From IMG/VR virus record IMGVR_UViG_3300048840_000030, positions 1 to 37,294 of that record: DNA of 37,294 bases; one strand, written 5' to 3'. The translations under genes and the position numbers were made by a program. This stretch comes from a virus. The notes beneath the pieces were generated by a model. It saw nothing but the letters and a program-made list of their open reading frames with translations. It was not told the origin of the DNA and ran no database searches. Shown here in pieces: positions 1 through 6,285 of the stretch (position 1 is its first letter; the number at the start of each line of letters is the position of its first letter).

Positions 1-142
1 TGGTTTAGTAGCTGGCGTTCATTTGAAGGGACCGGGTGGATTACAGGAGTTCCTAGATGGTGAAGATAACGCAGACGGATTAGGGACAAAGATAAGCGAG
101 TATGTAGAAATGTTCGCTGGCTACGATTTATCAGATTTATAA
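1..142 (+). CDS. 3' part of a gene that continues from the window end
   Basis: The frame beginning at base 2 is open and stops at TAA 140-142, giving 46 residues that end in AGYDLSDL. Base 1 completes the last codon (AT+T) of the ORF starting at 37194, so the two pieces join into one protein of about 80 residues. It is acidic at the C-terminus, with no membrane segment and no family I recognise. It is the last gene of the late transcription unit, following exported and fibre-like proteins. Function unknown. Confidence 0.8.
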   Translation, partial: GLVAGVHLKGPGGLQEFLDGEDNADGLGTKISEYVEMFAGYDLSDL

Positions 143-144
143 TC

Positions 145-181
145 TTGTTCATTTTTTCTTGTGTTCACAAAACATGAACAA
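145..181. promoter_or_regulatory. Nested inverted repeats, operator-like
   Basis: TTGTTCAT (145-152) is matched by ATGAACAA (174-181). Between them lies a second inverted repeat, TTGTG-TT-CACAA (159-170). A further TGAACAA follows at 192-198. The sites lie between the end of the late genes and the first early promoter, so a repressor or activator site is likely. A T-run at 152-157 could also help terminate late transcription. No regulator gene was recognised here. Confidence 0.5.
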
Positions 182-219
182 ACGGGTTTACTGAACAAAG
201 AAACCAAGTTTAAGTCAGA

Positions 220-240
220 TATGGTCACTTTCTGACCATA
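220..240. promoter_or_regulatory. Perfect inverted repeat TATGGTCA/TGACCATA
   Basis: Eight-base arms (220-227 and 233-240) are separated by CTTTC. No T-run follows, so an operator is more likely than a terminator. It lies about 70 bases upstream of the -35 box of the first early promoter. The rest of 143-308 holds no gene that I can support. Confidence 0.5.
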
Positions 241-308
241 AACGCAAACGATTACTCATATCCACCAAACCACAAATAAGAGTATTATCCAGATATGAAA
301 GATTTTAC

Positions 309-337
309 TTGACATTCTTATTTCTTTATTGTAAGTT
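309..337 (+). promoter_or_regulatory. sigma70-type promoter
   Basis: TTGACA (309-314), a 17-base spacer, then TAAGTT (332-337). The same TTGACA/T-N17-TARGTT arrangement occurs at 2425 and 6042. It reads into the DUF551 gene. Confidence 0.7.
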
Positions 338-365
338 GATTCTAAGATTAACAACAACAAGGGAG

Positions 366-701
366 GTGATTGACATTATTAAGTGGATAAGCATTAAAGA
401 TTCTTTGCCCGATACAGACAGAATAGTTTTAATTTGGGATGGTAATAGAATCTTAGAGGGGAATTATGGTTTAATGTTTGGGTACTTGCCTTATCATTGG
501 TCACAGACACCGGGGAAGCCTATTTATTGGGCTGAATATCCCAATTTACCCGACGGTGAAGAAAAAATAGTAAGACCAATATTTGAATATTTAGGAACAA
601 CAAGCGATCAGTGCAATTACGCAACAGACCAATACCCCAAAGACGTTGGGATTGATGAAGTTTATGAAACCCGTTGGGATTGCCAAATTTGCCCTGTGTA
701 A
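366..701 (+). CDS. DUF551-like phage protein
   Basis: The open frame is longer upstream, but bases 309-337 are a promoter, so the start must be downstream. A strong AAGGGAGG (359-366) precedes KWISIKDSLPD, the typical opening of the DUF551 family (small phage/prophage proteins of unknown role), and the later YWAEYPNLP also fits. The only standard codon nearby is GTG 366, which overlaps the Shine-Dalgarno. ATT 375 has ideal spacing, so a rare ATT start is possible. The C-terminus has three Cys residues and ends in CQICPV. The stop is inside a terminator. Function unknown. Confidence 0.75.
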   Translation: MIDIIKWISIKDSLPDTDRIVLIWDGNRILEGNYGLMFGYLPYHWSQTPGKPIYWAEYPNLPDGEEKIVRPIFEYLGTTSDQCNYATDQYPKDVGIDEVYETRWDCQICPV

Positions 702-717
702 AAAGCAGGGCATTTTT
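691..717 (+). terminator. Rho-independent terminator
   Basis: GCCCTG (691-696) pairs with CAGGGC (706-711), followed by A and five T (713-717). It overlaps the stop codon of the DUF551 gene and ends four bases before the next -35 box, which separates two transcription units. Confidence 0.75.
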
Positions 718-720
718 GAC

Positions 721-749
721 TTGACATTACCAAATACTTTCCTTATACT
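721..749 (+). promoter_or_regulatory. Near-consensus sigma70 promoter
   Basis: TTGACA (721-726), 17-base spacer, TATACT (744-749). It differs from the sigma70 consensus by one base. It drives the phosphoesterase gene at 779. Confidence 0.8.
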
Positions 750-778
750 ATTCCACTCATTCACAAAATTGAGGTGTC

Positions 779-1750
779 ATGAGCCAGCATTGGACAGATA
801 ACAAACTGAAACAGATGCTCGTTTCACTTAGCAACTTAGGTGAAAAACAAACGTTAGAAATATTTAACATTTCACAAGAAACATTGAACCGCTATAAAAG
901 AGAAATCAAAACAAGGAATATAAAGGTAGATAATAAAAGCGGAGTCCTGAGCAAGATCGCAGATTTATACAGCGATAAAGAATTAGAAACAATCGCAAAG
1001 GGCGGCAGGTTAGTTCCTGGTATGAAGAAAGTCCCGGTAGTTGATTTTGACGGGGAACGAATAAGAATTGGTGCAATGTCCGACACTCACTTGGGAAGCA
1101 AATACACTCATCCCGAATTTATACACCAGGCATTTGAAGAGTTTAGGAAGGAAGGGGTTGATATGGTCGTCCATGTCGGAGACGTTACCGAAGGCATGTC
1201 CAAAAGAGACGGGCACGTTTACGAACTTTCACATATTGGTTATCATCAACAGAAAGCACACGCCATTGAGGTTCTGGGCGAGTGGACAGAAACTCCAGCT
1301 TACGCAATAGACGGCAATCACGATAGATGGTATATGCAAAATTCAGATACCGGAGCTATAATCGTTTCCGATATTTGTGACGCTTTGCCTAACTGGACAT
1401 TCTTGGGCCATGACGAGGGCGACATTTCATTAGGCGGGGTCGCTACATTAAAATTATGGCACGGATTAGACGGCAGTTCCTATGCTTTATCTTACAGACT
1501 TCAAAAGATTATCGAGAGCTTATCAGGTGGAGAAAAGCCTTCTGTTTTATTATGCGGGCACGTTCACAAATATGTCCATATATTTGAACGAATGGTTCAC
1601 GCTGTTTCAGTTGGTTGTATGCAAAGACAGTCTCAATGGATGCGAGGCAAAAGATTAGCCGCTCACGTAGGATTTTGCATTATGGATGTTTACATAAATA
1701 AAAGCGGAGTATGTAAATTCGCTAATACTTTTTACCCGTTTTACACTTAG
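779..1750 (+). CDS. Calcineurin-like metallophosphoesterase with N-terminal HTH-like region
   Basis: The 323-residue protein carries the full metallophosphoesterase motif set: D102/H104 in SDTHLG, G134-D135 in VGDVTEG, N180-H181-D182 in GNHDRW, H228 in LWHG, and H261/H263 in CGHVHKY. These residues bind two metal ions and cleave phosphoesters. Relatives include SbcD/Mre11 nucleases and phage phosphodiesterases. Residues 1-45 look like a helix-turn-helix (SQETLNRYKREI), so DNA binding is possible. The gene has its own promoter. Its place ahead of recombination genes suggests a DNA-processing role, but the substrate cannot be read from sequence. Confidence 0.88.
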   Translation: MSQHWTDNKLKQMLVSLSNLGEKQTLEIFNISQETLNRYKREIKTRNIKVDNKSGVLSKIADLYSDKELETIAKGGRLVPGMKKVPVVDFDGERIRIGAMSDTHLGSKYTHPEFIHQAFEEFRKEGVDMVVHVGDVTEGMSKRDGHVYELSHIGYHQQKAHAIEVLGEWTETPAYAIDGNHDRWYMQNSDTGAIIVSDICDALPNWTFLGHDEGDISLGGVATLKLWHGLDGSSYALSYRLQKIIESLSGGEKPSVLLCGHVHKYVHIFERMVHAVSVGCMQRQSQWMRGKRLAAHVGFCIMDVYINKSGVCKFANTFYPFYT

Positions 1751-1758
1751 GGGCAAAC

Positions 1759-1947
1759 ATGCAAAAATGGTTAGTAACAACCAGAGATAAATACGGCAGA
1801 GATTCCGAATACACAATCAGAACTAACATGAACTTAACTGAAGCAGTGCATTACTTAAATCTTCGCAACGAATTTAATCGCAAAGAAAAACTAATCCACG
1901 CTAAAAATTTAATTCCATACGAGGAAAGAAATGTCCCTAAGATATGA
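1759..1947 (+). CDS. Small hypothetical protein
   Basis: 62 residues, charged and soluble, starting 8 bases after the phosphoesterase stop. Its end overlaps the next gene by 17 bases in another frame, which suggests translational coupling. No domain recognised. Confidence 0.6.
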   Translation: MQKWLVTTRDKYGRDSEYTIRTNMNLTEAVHYLNLRNEFNRKEKLIHAKNLIPYEERNVPKI

Positions 1948-2131
1948 ACAGCACAACAGTTTGCTTATCACTAGAGAATTTCTCCAAGATTTACTTGACT
2001 CAAAATCCAGACCGAAAAAAGTGGGCGAATTAAAAGAACGAGCTTACAGATGTCTGCGTCACTTCCCCCGATTGGGAAAGTCCGGCAAGCCCATATTCTC
2101 GCAGGATGATTTTGGTGATAACATTCCTTAA
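1931..2131 (+). CDS. Conserved phage protein of unknown function
   Basis: 66 residues, ATG preceded by GAGGAAAG. The pattern YEQHNSLLITREFLQDLL, then RAYRCLRHFPRL and GKPIFSQDDF, resembles a small family often seen in phage early regions. It has an amphipathic helical middle and an acidic end. It is the last gene before a 350-base non-coding stretch. Confidence 0.7.
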   Translation: MSLRYEQHNSLLITREFLQDLLDSKSRPKKVGELKERAYRCLRHFPRLGKSGKPIFSQDDFGDNIP

Positions 2132-2424
2132 ATGTGCAGAATATAACGCATTAACCCCGAACCTGACACTTAGTGCTAGTATTTTCATGCAAAGTGTACC
2201 GTTTTGCACAATAACATTACTCATGATACTATGCAATTTTACCGTTTTAGTGTTAATTTCCTATGTAGGAAATTTAACTATATAGGAAAAAGAGAGCAAT
2301 CCAATCAGCCCCCAAATTTCCATTTGTAGCCCCGCCACAGCACTTTACCCCCGAACTTGATACAAACTACACACTGGCATTTGACATCACAATTTGTGAC
2401 ACCAAAAATAATTTACGATTTTAC
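2132..2424. other. Non-coding, AT-rich region with repeats
   Basis: No gene can be supported here on either strand. The stretch holds a direct repeat TACCGTTTT (2197-2205 and 2240-2248), the palindrome at 2255-2274 and an inverted repeat TCACAA-T-TTGTGA (2387-2399). Together with the promoter at 2425, this looks like a regulatory region. A replication origin is possible, but no clear iterons or AT-melting block were found. Confidence 0.4.
2255..2274. promoter_or_regulatory. Palindrome AATTTCCTA-TG-TAGGAAATT
   Basis: Perfect 9-base arms around TG. A further half-site, TATAGGAAA, follows at 2281-2289. This arrangement is typical of a dimeric DNA-binding protein with a secondary site. It lies 150 bases upstream of the promoter at 2425. 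Confidence 0.5.
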
Positions 2425-2453
2425 TTGACTTTTAATTTTAAGCGTTGTAAGTT
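2425..2453 (+). promoter_or_regulatory. sigma70-type promoter
   Basis: TTGACT (2425-2430), 17-base spacer, TAAGTT (2448-2453). It is the same design as the promoter at 309 and reads into the gene at 2481. Confidence 0.65.
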
Positions 2454-2480
2454 GTAATCAACAATCAGGGAGATAAGATA

Positions 2481-2702
2481 ATGAACAGAATAGAACACAA
2501 AGAATGGAATCAGAAAGCGTATGACGGACTTATTGAAGATGCCTTAAATCCAGTTTTTATTCTATCGGGTTGTCGTCTTGCCATACTAAGCCAAATTGCA
2601 AAGGGCGAAATTGACTGTAAAGAATTAGCAAAAAGAGAATTGGAATCTACGGGTCATGACATTAGCGGAATGTGGGTCGGATTCGACAACGAAATCAAGT
2701 AG
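2481..2702 (+). CDS. Small hypothetical early protein
   Basis: 73 residues with a good Shine-Dalgarno (GGGAGATAAGATA). Charged ends flank a more hydrophobic segment (NPVFILSGCRLAILSQIAKG) that is probably a buried helix. The stop codon is the first part of repeat copy 1 (2697-2785). No family recognised. Confidence 0.6.
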   Translation: MNRIEHKEWNQKAYDGLIEDALNPVFILSGCRLAILSQIAKGEIDCKELAKRELESTGHDISGMWVGFDNEIK

Positions 2703-2785
2703 CTCCTCCTGATAGTTACCCGCCTTGTGCTGAAGAAGATTATGATAATCTAGTAGGTGCTTGGCGGGGTTTATTAAGGAGATAA
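2697..2785 (+). ncRNA. Structured intercistronic RNA element, copy 1
   Basis: AAGTAGC-CTCCTGATAGTTACCCGCC is followed by TTGTGC, a loop region, then GGTGCTTGGCGGGGTTTATTAAGG, and the pattern repeats at 3084-3144. CCCGCC (2719-2724) pairs with GGCGGG (2763-2768). The upper part has a 7-base inverted repeat AGATTAT/ATAATCT where copy 2 has a short UUCG loop. A stem kept in both copies with a changed apex suggests a real RNA structure. It sits just downstream of a stop and upstream of a ribosome site. It could be an attenuator, terminator or mRNA-stabilising hairpin. Confidence 0.55.
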
Positions 2786-2804
2786 AATTAAGGAGATAAA
2801 GAAA

Positions 2805-2984
2805 ATGACAGAATTAGACAGGCTTAGAGAGTACAGATACGACCTTGAAATAAAAGTAGAAGAATTAGAATATGAATATAATTGCACACCCCCCGATTCG
2901 TTTAGCGTGAGGGCTGGGATAAAAAGAGAGATTGAAGAGCTTGACGAAACAATAAAAGCCCTGCAAGAACAAATCGACAATTAA
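2805..2984 (+). CDS. Small coiled-coil protein
   Basis: 59 residues starting at ATG 2805 after AAGGAGATAAAGAAA. Two highly charged helical stretches (RLREYRYDLEIKVEELEYEY, then IKREIEELDETIKALQEQI) flank CTPPDSFS, so a helical hairpin or dimeric coiled coil is likely. Function unknown. It lies between the two repeated RNA elements. Confidence 0.65.
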   Translation: MTELDRLREYRYDLEIKVEELEYEYNCTPPDSFSVRAGIKREIEELDETIKALQEQIDN

Positions 2985-2996
2985 GGAGACAAGGCA

Positions 2997-3089
2997 ATGA
3001 GAAAGTTTATGTTTTACTTTGTAGTGACTGGAATAACATTATATTTTTCTTTTCAAATGCTGGTAACACTGGCAAGCGGAATTAAGTAG
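2997..3089 (+). CDS. Single-span membrane peptide
   Basis: 30 residues: basic start MRK, then a hydrophobic segment of about 20 residues (FMFYFVVTGITLYFSFQMLV). Shine-Dalgarno AAGGAGACAAGGCA. It resembles phage membrane-acting peptides, but no family is recognised. Its last codons form the start of repeat copy 2. Confidence 0.5.
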   Translation: MRKFMFYFVVTGITLYFSFQMLVTLASGIK

Positions 3090-3144
3090 CACCTCCTGAT
3101 AGTTACCCGCCTTGTGCTTCGGTGCTTGGCGGGGTTTATTAAGG
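3084..3144 (+). ncRNA. Structured intercistronic RNA element, copy 2
   Basis: Same element as at 2697. CCCGCC (3106-3111) and GGCGGG (3128-3133) close a hairpin whose apex is GUGC-UUCG-GUGC, a stable UUCG tetraloop with two internal G-U pairs. GTTTATT follows, so it could act as a weak terminator. The 40-base leader that follows ends in the AAGGAGATAAA of the next ORF. Confidence 0.55.
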
Positions 3145-3181
3145 GGGGTACAATTTATACCCTAGTAAAAAAGGAGATAAA

Positions 3182-3217
3182 ATGAGACACGGATTTTCAA
3201 ACAGGAGGGCAACATGA
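3182..3217 (+). CDS. 11-codon leader ORF
   Basis: ATG 3182 follows a strong AAAGGAGATAAA and encodes MRHGFSNRRAT. Its stop TGA (3215-3217) overlaps the ATG (3214) of the next gene, and its coding region contains that gene's AGGAGG. It looks like a translational-coupling minigene; a similar one lies at 5454. Confidence 0.45.
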   Translation: MRHGFSNRRAT

Positions 3218-3510
3218 TATATCTATACTTGGCAGTTTCACTATTCATCGGCATAATTATTGGCTGGGCTGTTTGCGCCATTCTCGGCAGTGGCAAGATT
3301 GCTGATTTAGATGCAGAAATAACAGAATTACTTAGTACTAATCAGAGGCTCCATACGGCTATCAAAAAGCATATAATCGACTATGACACTTTATCGGCTA
3401 TTGCTTTTGGTTATAAAAACGACTTAGAATCTACACGCTCGGAATCATATCGGCAATCCAAAGAGATAGATTCATTAACTAAACAATTAAGAAAAGAGGT
3501 GGCTGAATGA
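3214..3510 (+). CDS. Membrane-anchored coiled-coil protein
   Basis: 98 residues: one N-terminal membrane span (about residues 2-26, glycine-rich) followed by a long helical coiled-coil region. This is the architecture of inner-membrane spanins such as lambda Rz, but also of many unrelated membrane proteins. Its early-region position, far from late genes, argues against a spanin. The stop overlaps the next start. Confidence 0.6.
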   Translation: MIYLYLAVSLFIGIIIGWAVCAILGSGKIADLDAEITELLSTNQRLHTAIKKHIIDYDTLSAIAFGYKNDLESTRSESYRQSKEIDSLTKQLRKEVAE

Positions 3511-3770
3511 AACTCCCGACAGAAGCTTATCCAGAAGCGAGAGAAAATGCAGTACATGATATGGAAGATGAGTTAAATGTATATCTGAGCAAGCGGAATT
3601 TCAGGGAAAAGTTAGACGTTGTAATCGAATATCAGGAATCAGCACTCAAAGATGAACTTCTCAAAATCTTTGAAACATCAACACCTGAAAGTCTGCTTAA
3701 TGATACTTGGGTAACTGAAAAGACCGTAGAAGGAATATTAAACGATATAATAATAGACAATAGTTTATAG
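3507..3770 (+). CDS. Hypothetical acidic protein
   Basis: 87 residues, acidic and predicted helical, with Shine-Dalgarno GAGGTGGC. The ATG overlaps the previous TGA (ATGA). No domain recognised. Confidence 0.65.
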   Translation: MKLPTEAYPEARENAVHDMEDELNVYLSKRNFREKLDVVIEYQESALKDELLKIFETSTPESLLNDTWVTEKTVEGILNDIIIDNSL

Positions 3771-3781
3771 GAGGTGGCAAA

Positions 3782-4063
3782 ATGACAATAATCGAATATG
3801 CTGATATGATAAGGACTGATTTAGTTATCCGCAAACATCACAACCAATGCCAGAGGTGGACTGCAAGTTTTGAACACGCAGAGACAAAGCGGGGCGATGT
3901 TGATATAATGCTAACAAGCACTTGCGGGGAGGGCGACACCGCAAACCAAGCTATAAACAACTACATAGACGAAATAAAGGGCAAAGTAATTGTATTAAAC
4001 TCCACAAGCAAAACTAACAGAAAAGAATTTGGCGTTCCATCAACAATAGAATACGAGGGATAG
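3782..4063 (+). CDS. Conserved hypothetical phage protein
   Basis: 93 residues, with GGAGGTGGC before the ATG. Its plan (RTDLVIRKHHNQCQRWTASF, then GDTANQAINNYIDEIKGKVI and KEFGVP) is one I associate with small conserved proteins of phage recombination regions. It lies directly upstream of the ERF gene. No catalytic motif is visible. Confidence 0.65.
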   Translation: MTIIEYADMIRTDLVIRKHHNQCQRWTASFEHAETKRGDVDIMLTSTCGEGDTANQAINNYIDEIKGKVIVLNSTSKTNRKEFGVPSTIEYEG

Positions 4064-4065
4064 AA

Positions 4066-4665
4066 ATGAACAACATCAAAATACTAACAAAACTTCATGC
4101 GATAATGTCTGAAGTTGGTTACATCCAGAAGGACAAGAAGAACGCTTTCCATAATTACAATTATGCTTCTGAGAAAGCAATTAAAGAGACATTGCAGCCG
4201 AAGTTAATTGAACACAAAGTATTATTCCAATTAGGCGTAGTTGGTCAAAGAATTGAAGGTGGTTTAACTTTGGCAGACTTCACTTATGTTTTTTGGGATG
4301 TTGAATCAGGCGAATCAATCTCAGGGACTTTCGCAGGGCAAGGCGAAGACAAACTTGATAAGGGTATTTGGAAAGCTACTACCGGAGCTATCAAGTATAT
4401 CCTTACATCTACTTTCTTAATTCCCACCGGAGACGATCCCGAAGAAAACAATCCGAGAGAAAAAGAGCCTGTTGGATCTGACGCAAAGGCTTTGGCAGAA
4501 TACAAAATAATCCTGTCCGAATTTACCAACCTAGCTGAATATAAAAAGGTTGGCAGAGACTTAATAAAAGACGCAATCAAAAGCGGTGTGACTAAAGATG
4601 ACGCTGAAGGTTTCGCAAGTGTGAGAGTCAGAGAGTTGACTAATGGGACGAAGGAGTTGAAATGA
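4066..4665 (+). CDS. erf: ERF-type single-strand annealing protein
   Basis: 199 residues. The N-terminal 130 residues match the ERF superfamily: KLHAIMSEVGYIQKDKK, the F-NYNYASEKAIKETLQPKL block, and the GxWKATTGAIKYILTSTFLI core followed by PTGDDPE. ERF proteins form rings that anneal complementary single strands during phage recombination and circularisation. The C-terminal part is a variable charged helical tail. It is paired with the exonuclease at 4862, the usual two-component recombinase arrangement. Confidence 0.9.
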   Translation: MNNIKILTKLHAIMSEVGYIQKDKKNAFHNYNYASEKAIKETLQPKLIEHKVLFQLGVVGQRIEGGLTLADFTYVFWDVESGESISGTFAGQGEDKLDKGIWKATTGAIKYILTSTFLIPTGDDPEENNPREKEPVGSDAKALAEYKIILSEFTNLAEYKKVGRDLIKDAIKSGVTKDDAEGFASVRVRELTNGTKELK

Positions 4666-4865
4666 TAATAACAGACATGGACATTGCAACGGTTGAGGCA
4701 TTACACGACTTATTGTTGGACAAACACGGTTACCCACTTAGCCACGTAACATTAACAAGGGCAAGGGCTTTGGCAGCGAAGATGTATGATTTAGCTAAGA
4801 TTGAGAGAAAGCCAGAGTGGTCTGAGTTGTTTAAGTTGGTCGAGAAAATGAGGGAGCCAAAATGA
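4662..4865 (+). CDS. Small hypothetical protein of the recombination operon
   Basis: 67 residues, mostly helical, with ATGA overlaps at both ends (erf upstream, exonuclease downstream). Tight coupling suggests it is made together with the recombinases. No recognised domain. Confidence 0.65.
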   Translation: MIITDMDIATVEALHDLLLDKHGYPLSHVTLTRARALAAKMYDLAKIERKPEWSELFKLVEKMREPK

Positions 4866-5464
4866 TAATTCACGATGTGGAACAAGGAAGTGCGGAATGG
4901 CTAAAGTTGAAAGCTGATAAATTCACAGGCGCTAAGTTTGGCAAGTTATTTATGGGCAAAACTACTGCCGGATATGATGAGGCTATAAATGAAGTCGTTT
5001 ACGGCGTGCTTACCGGCAAGACTCCTGAAGTTTATGTAAACCAATACATGAGAGACGGGACGGAACGAGAACCTTTGGCACGCAGACAATACGAAGCATA
5101 CTACGGCGAATCAGTTGAGCAAGTCGGCTTTGTCGAGCTTAATAAATATGTCGGCTGTTCTCCTGATGGGCTTGTAGGTAAACACGGGATGATTGAAATC
5201 AAATGCCCGAAGTATTCAACACTTATTAACATGCACTTGAAACCTAAAATTGACAAAGGATATTACTGGCAGATGCAAGGCGGTATGTGGGTTTGTGATC
5301 GTGAATGGTGTGACTATTTCGTTTACCATCCAGACTTAGAACCTTATCTGGAACGTGTTGAGCGCAGGCAGACAGACATCGCCAAGTTAGAAATTGAGGT
5401 GGATTTAGCAATCGAAGAAGTAAACAAACGAATTAAACAATTAGGAGGTAATCATGTGGCTTAG
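4862..5464 (+). CDS. YqaJ/lambda-type recombination exonuclease
   Basis: 200 residues with the signature of the PD-(D/E)xK phage exonucleases: GSAEWLKLKADKFTGA at 9-24, E70 in GTEREPLA, D102 in GCSPDGLV, E112 and K114 in IEIKCP, and the QMQ motif at 137-139. These enzymes resect double-stranded ends 5' to 3', giving single strands for the annealing protein. The start overlaps the preceding stop. Length is normal for the family. It should act with the ERF protein at 4066. Confidence 0.92.
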   Translation: MIIHDVEQGSAEWLKLKADKFTGAKFGKLFMGKTTAGYDEAINEVVYGVLTGKTPEVYVNQYMRDGTEREPLARRQYEAYYGESVEQVGFVELNKYVGCSPDGLVGKHGMIEIKCPKYSTLINMHLKPKIDKGYYWQMQGGMWVCDREWCDYFVYHPDLEPYLERVERRQTDIAKLEIEVDLAIEEVNKRIKQLGGNHVA

Positions 5465-5492
5465 AAAAGGCGGATATTGGTGGTTCAGGTGA
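5454..5492 (+). CDS. 12-codon leader ORF
   Basis: ATG 5454 follows TTAGGAGGTAATC, the best ribosome site of the area, and encodes MWLRKGGYWWFR. It overlaps the end of the exonuclease gene. Its TGA (5490-5492) overlaps the GTG (5489) of the next gene. Like the minigene at 3182 it probably serves translational coupling. Confidence 0.45.
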   Translation: MWLRKGGYWWFR

Positions 5493-5893
5493 AAACCAAA
5501 CACAAATACACAGTCGAAAACGACATAATAATTTACCATGACCGGGAGCGACTTTCAGCCGACATGAAGAAATTCAAAGAAGCGTGGATCACCGTGTCAG
5601 ACGAGAAACCAACTCGCAGCAATCAGCAATTAAGGTATTATCGTGGCGTTATTGTTAAAATGATTTCAGATGAAACGGGATACACTGCCGATGAAGTTCA
5701 CATAATGCTTTTAATCAATGCCTTCGGCTCTCACGAAGCTGAAATGTTGGGGAATAAATACCAGATACCTAACAAAACAACATCGGAATTAAACACGGCA
5801 GAAGAAGAAGAATATCATACAGTATGCCGAGAGTTTGCAAGTATCAAAATAAATTTATACATTCCATTACCAAACGAAGTGGAGGTGGAATAA
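5489..5893 (+). CDS. NinB-like recombination protein
   Basis: About 134 residues from GTG 5489. TTG 5477 is also in frame, but GTG overlaps the minigene stop and follows GGTGG. The pattern RSNQQLRYYRGVIVKMISDE, then GYTADEVHIMLL, TTSELNTAE and a C-terminal IPLPNEVE fits NinB-like phage proteins (lambda Orf type), which help recombinases load on single strands coated with SSB. Position directly after the exonuclease supports that. Confidence 0.65.
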   Translation: MKTKHKYTVENDIIIYHDRERLSADMKKFKEAWITVSDEKPTRSNQQLRYYRGVIVKMISDETGYTADEVHIMLLINAFGSHEAEMLGNKYQIPNKTTSELNTAEEEEYHTVCREFASIKINLYIPLPNEVEVE

Positions 5894-6045
5894 TGACTAA
5901 TTATCAAAAGTTTTTTTATGACAAGATGCTAAACCTGTTAAAGAAAACCACATTAAACACGGCACAGAAACACGAAATACTTAATCAGTTACACATGAAA
6001 GTGGCAGTTGATTCACTGCCAGCAATTAAAATAAATTTAACTTGA
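5893..6045 (+). CDS. Small hypothetical protein
   Basis: 50 residues from ATG 5893, chosen because GGAGGTGGAATA precedes it; the open frame extends further upstream without a ribosome site. Basic helical N-terminus (YQKFFYDKMLNLLKKTTLN). The -35 box of the next promoter overlaps its stop codon. Function unknown. Confidence 0.6.
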   Translation: MTNYQKFFYDKMLNLLKKTTLNTAQKHEILNQLHMKVAVDSLPAIKINLT

Positions 6046-6070
6046 CATTAAACAATAATTTTTGTAGGTT
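6042..6070 (+). promoter_or_regulatory. sigma70-type promoter for the tRNA-like RNA
   Basis: TTGACA (6042-6047), 17-base spacer, TAGGTT (6065-6070). The expected +1 is near 6077, about 15 bases before the acceptor-like stem at 6092. Confidence 0.65.
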
Positions 6071-6091
6071 GGTTTAGTTCTTTGAATCAGT

Positions 6092-6262
6092 GAGAGAGTG
6101 GCGGAATAGGTAGACGCTAATACCGTGAGAGCACTCATACGGATAATCGGTGTTCATGCAGGGTGGCTATACGAGTATAGGTGATAACAGAGCAGAAGTG
6201 CGTGATTCGCTCCGTAACAACCTGTCGGAAACACTTTCCTTGTCAAATCCCTGCCTCTCTCA
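6092..6262 (+). ncRNA. tRNA-Leu-like RNA with expanded loops
   Basis: GAGAGAG (6092-6098) pairs with CTCTCTC (6255-6261), then UG and a perfect leucine-type D arm, GGCGGAATAGGTAGACGC (6100-6117). GCAGGG (6158-6163) pairs with CCCTGC (6249-6254) around T...TCAAAT, as in a T arm, but the T loop holds a 78-nt insertion (6165-6242). UACCG/CGGUG (6121-6125/6148-6152) could be an anticodon stem, but its loop is 22 nt. The insertion has hairpins CTATAC/GTATAG, GAGC(A)GAA/TTCGCTC and GGAAA-CAC-TTTCC. No CCA is encoded. It is clearly tRNA-derived or tRNA-mimicking and cannot decode as it stands. An unusual intron or a regulatory RNA is possible. Confidence 0.6.
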
Positions 6263-6285
6263 CTTAATTTAACATAGGAGTAGTT

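Noticed and set aside
2030-2236. Minus-strand ORF of 68 codons between 2030 and 2236
   Set aside because: It lies mostly opposite a conserved plus-strand gene and has no promoter or ribosome site.
2187-2285. 32-residue hydrophobic ORF in the non-coding region
   Set aside because: No Shine-Dalgarno, and its codons run through the 2255-2274 palindrome. Probably a chance frame.
2132-2424. CRISPR array or iterated origin repeats
   Set aside because: Repeats here are two-copy only and irregularly spaced; no array pattern is present anywhere in the window.
6092-6262. Group I intron or tmRNA
   Set aside because: The insertion is far too short for a group I intron and has no P7/R-S motif. A tmRNA would need a tag reading frame, pseudoknots and about 350 bases.
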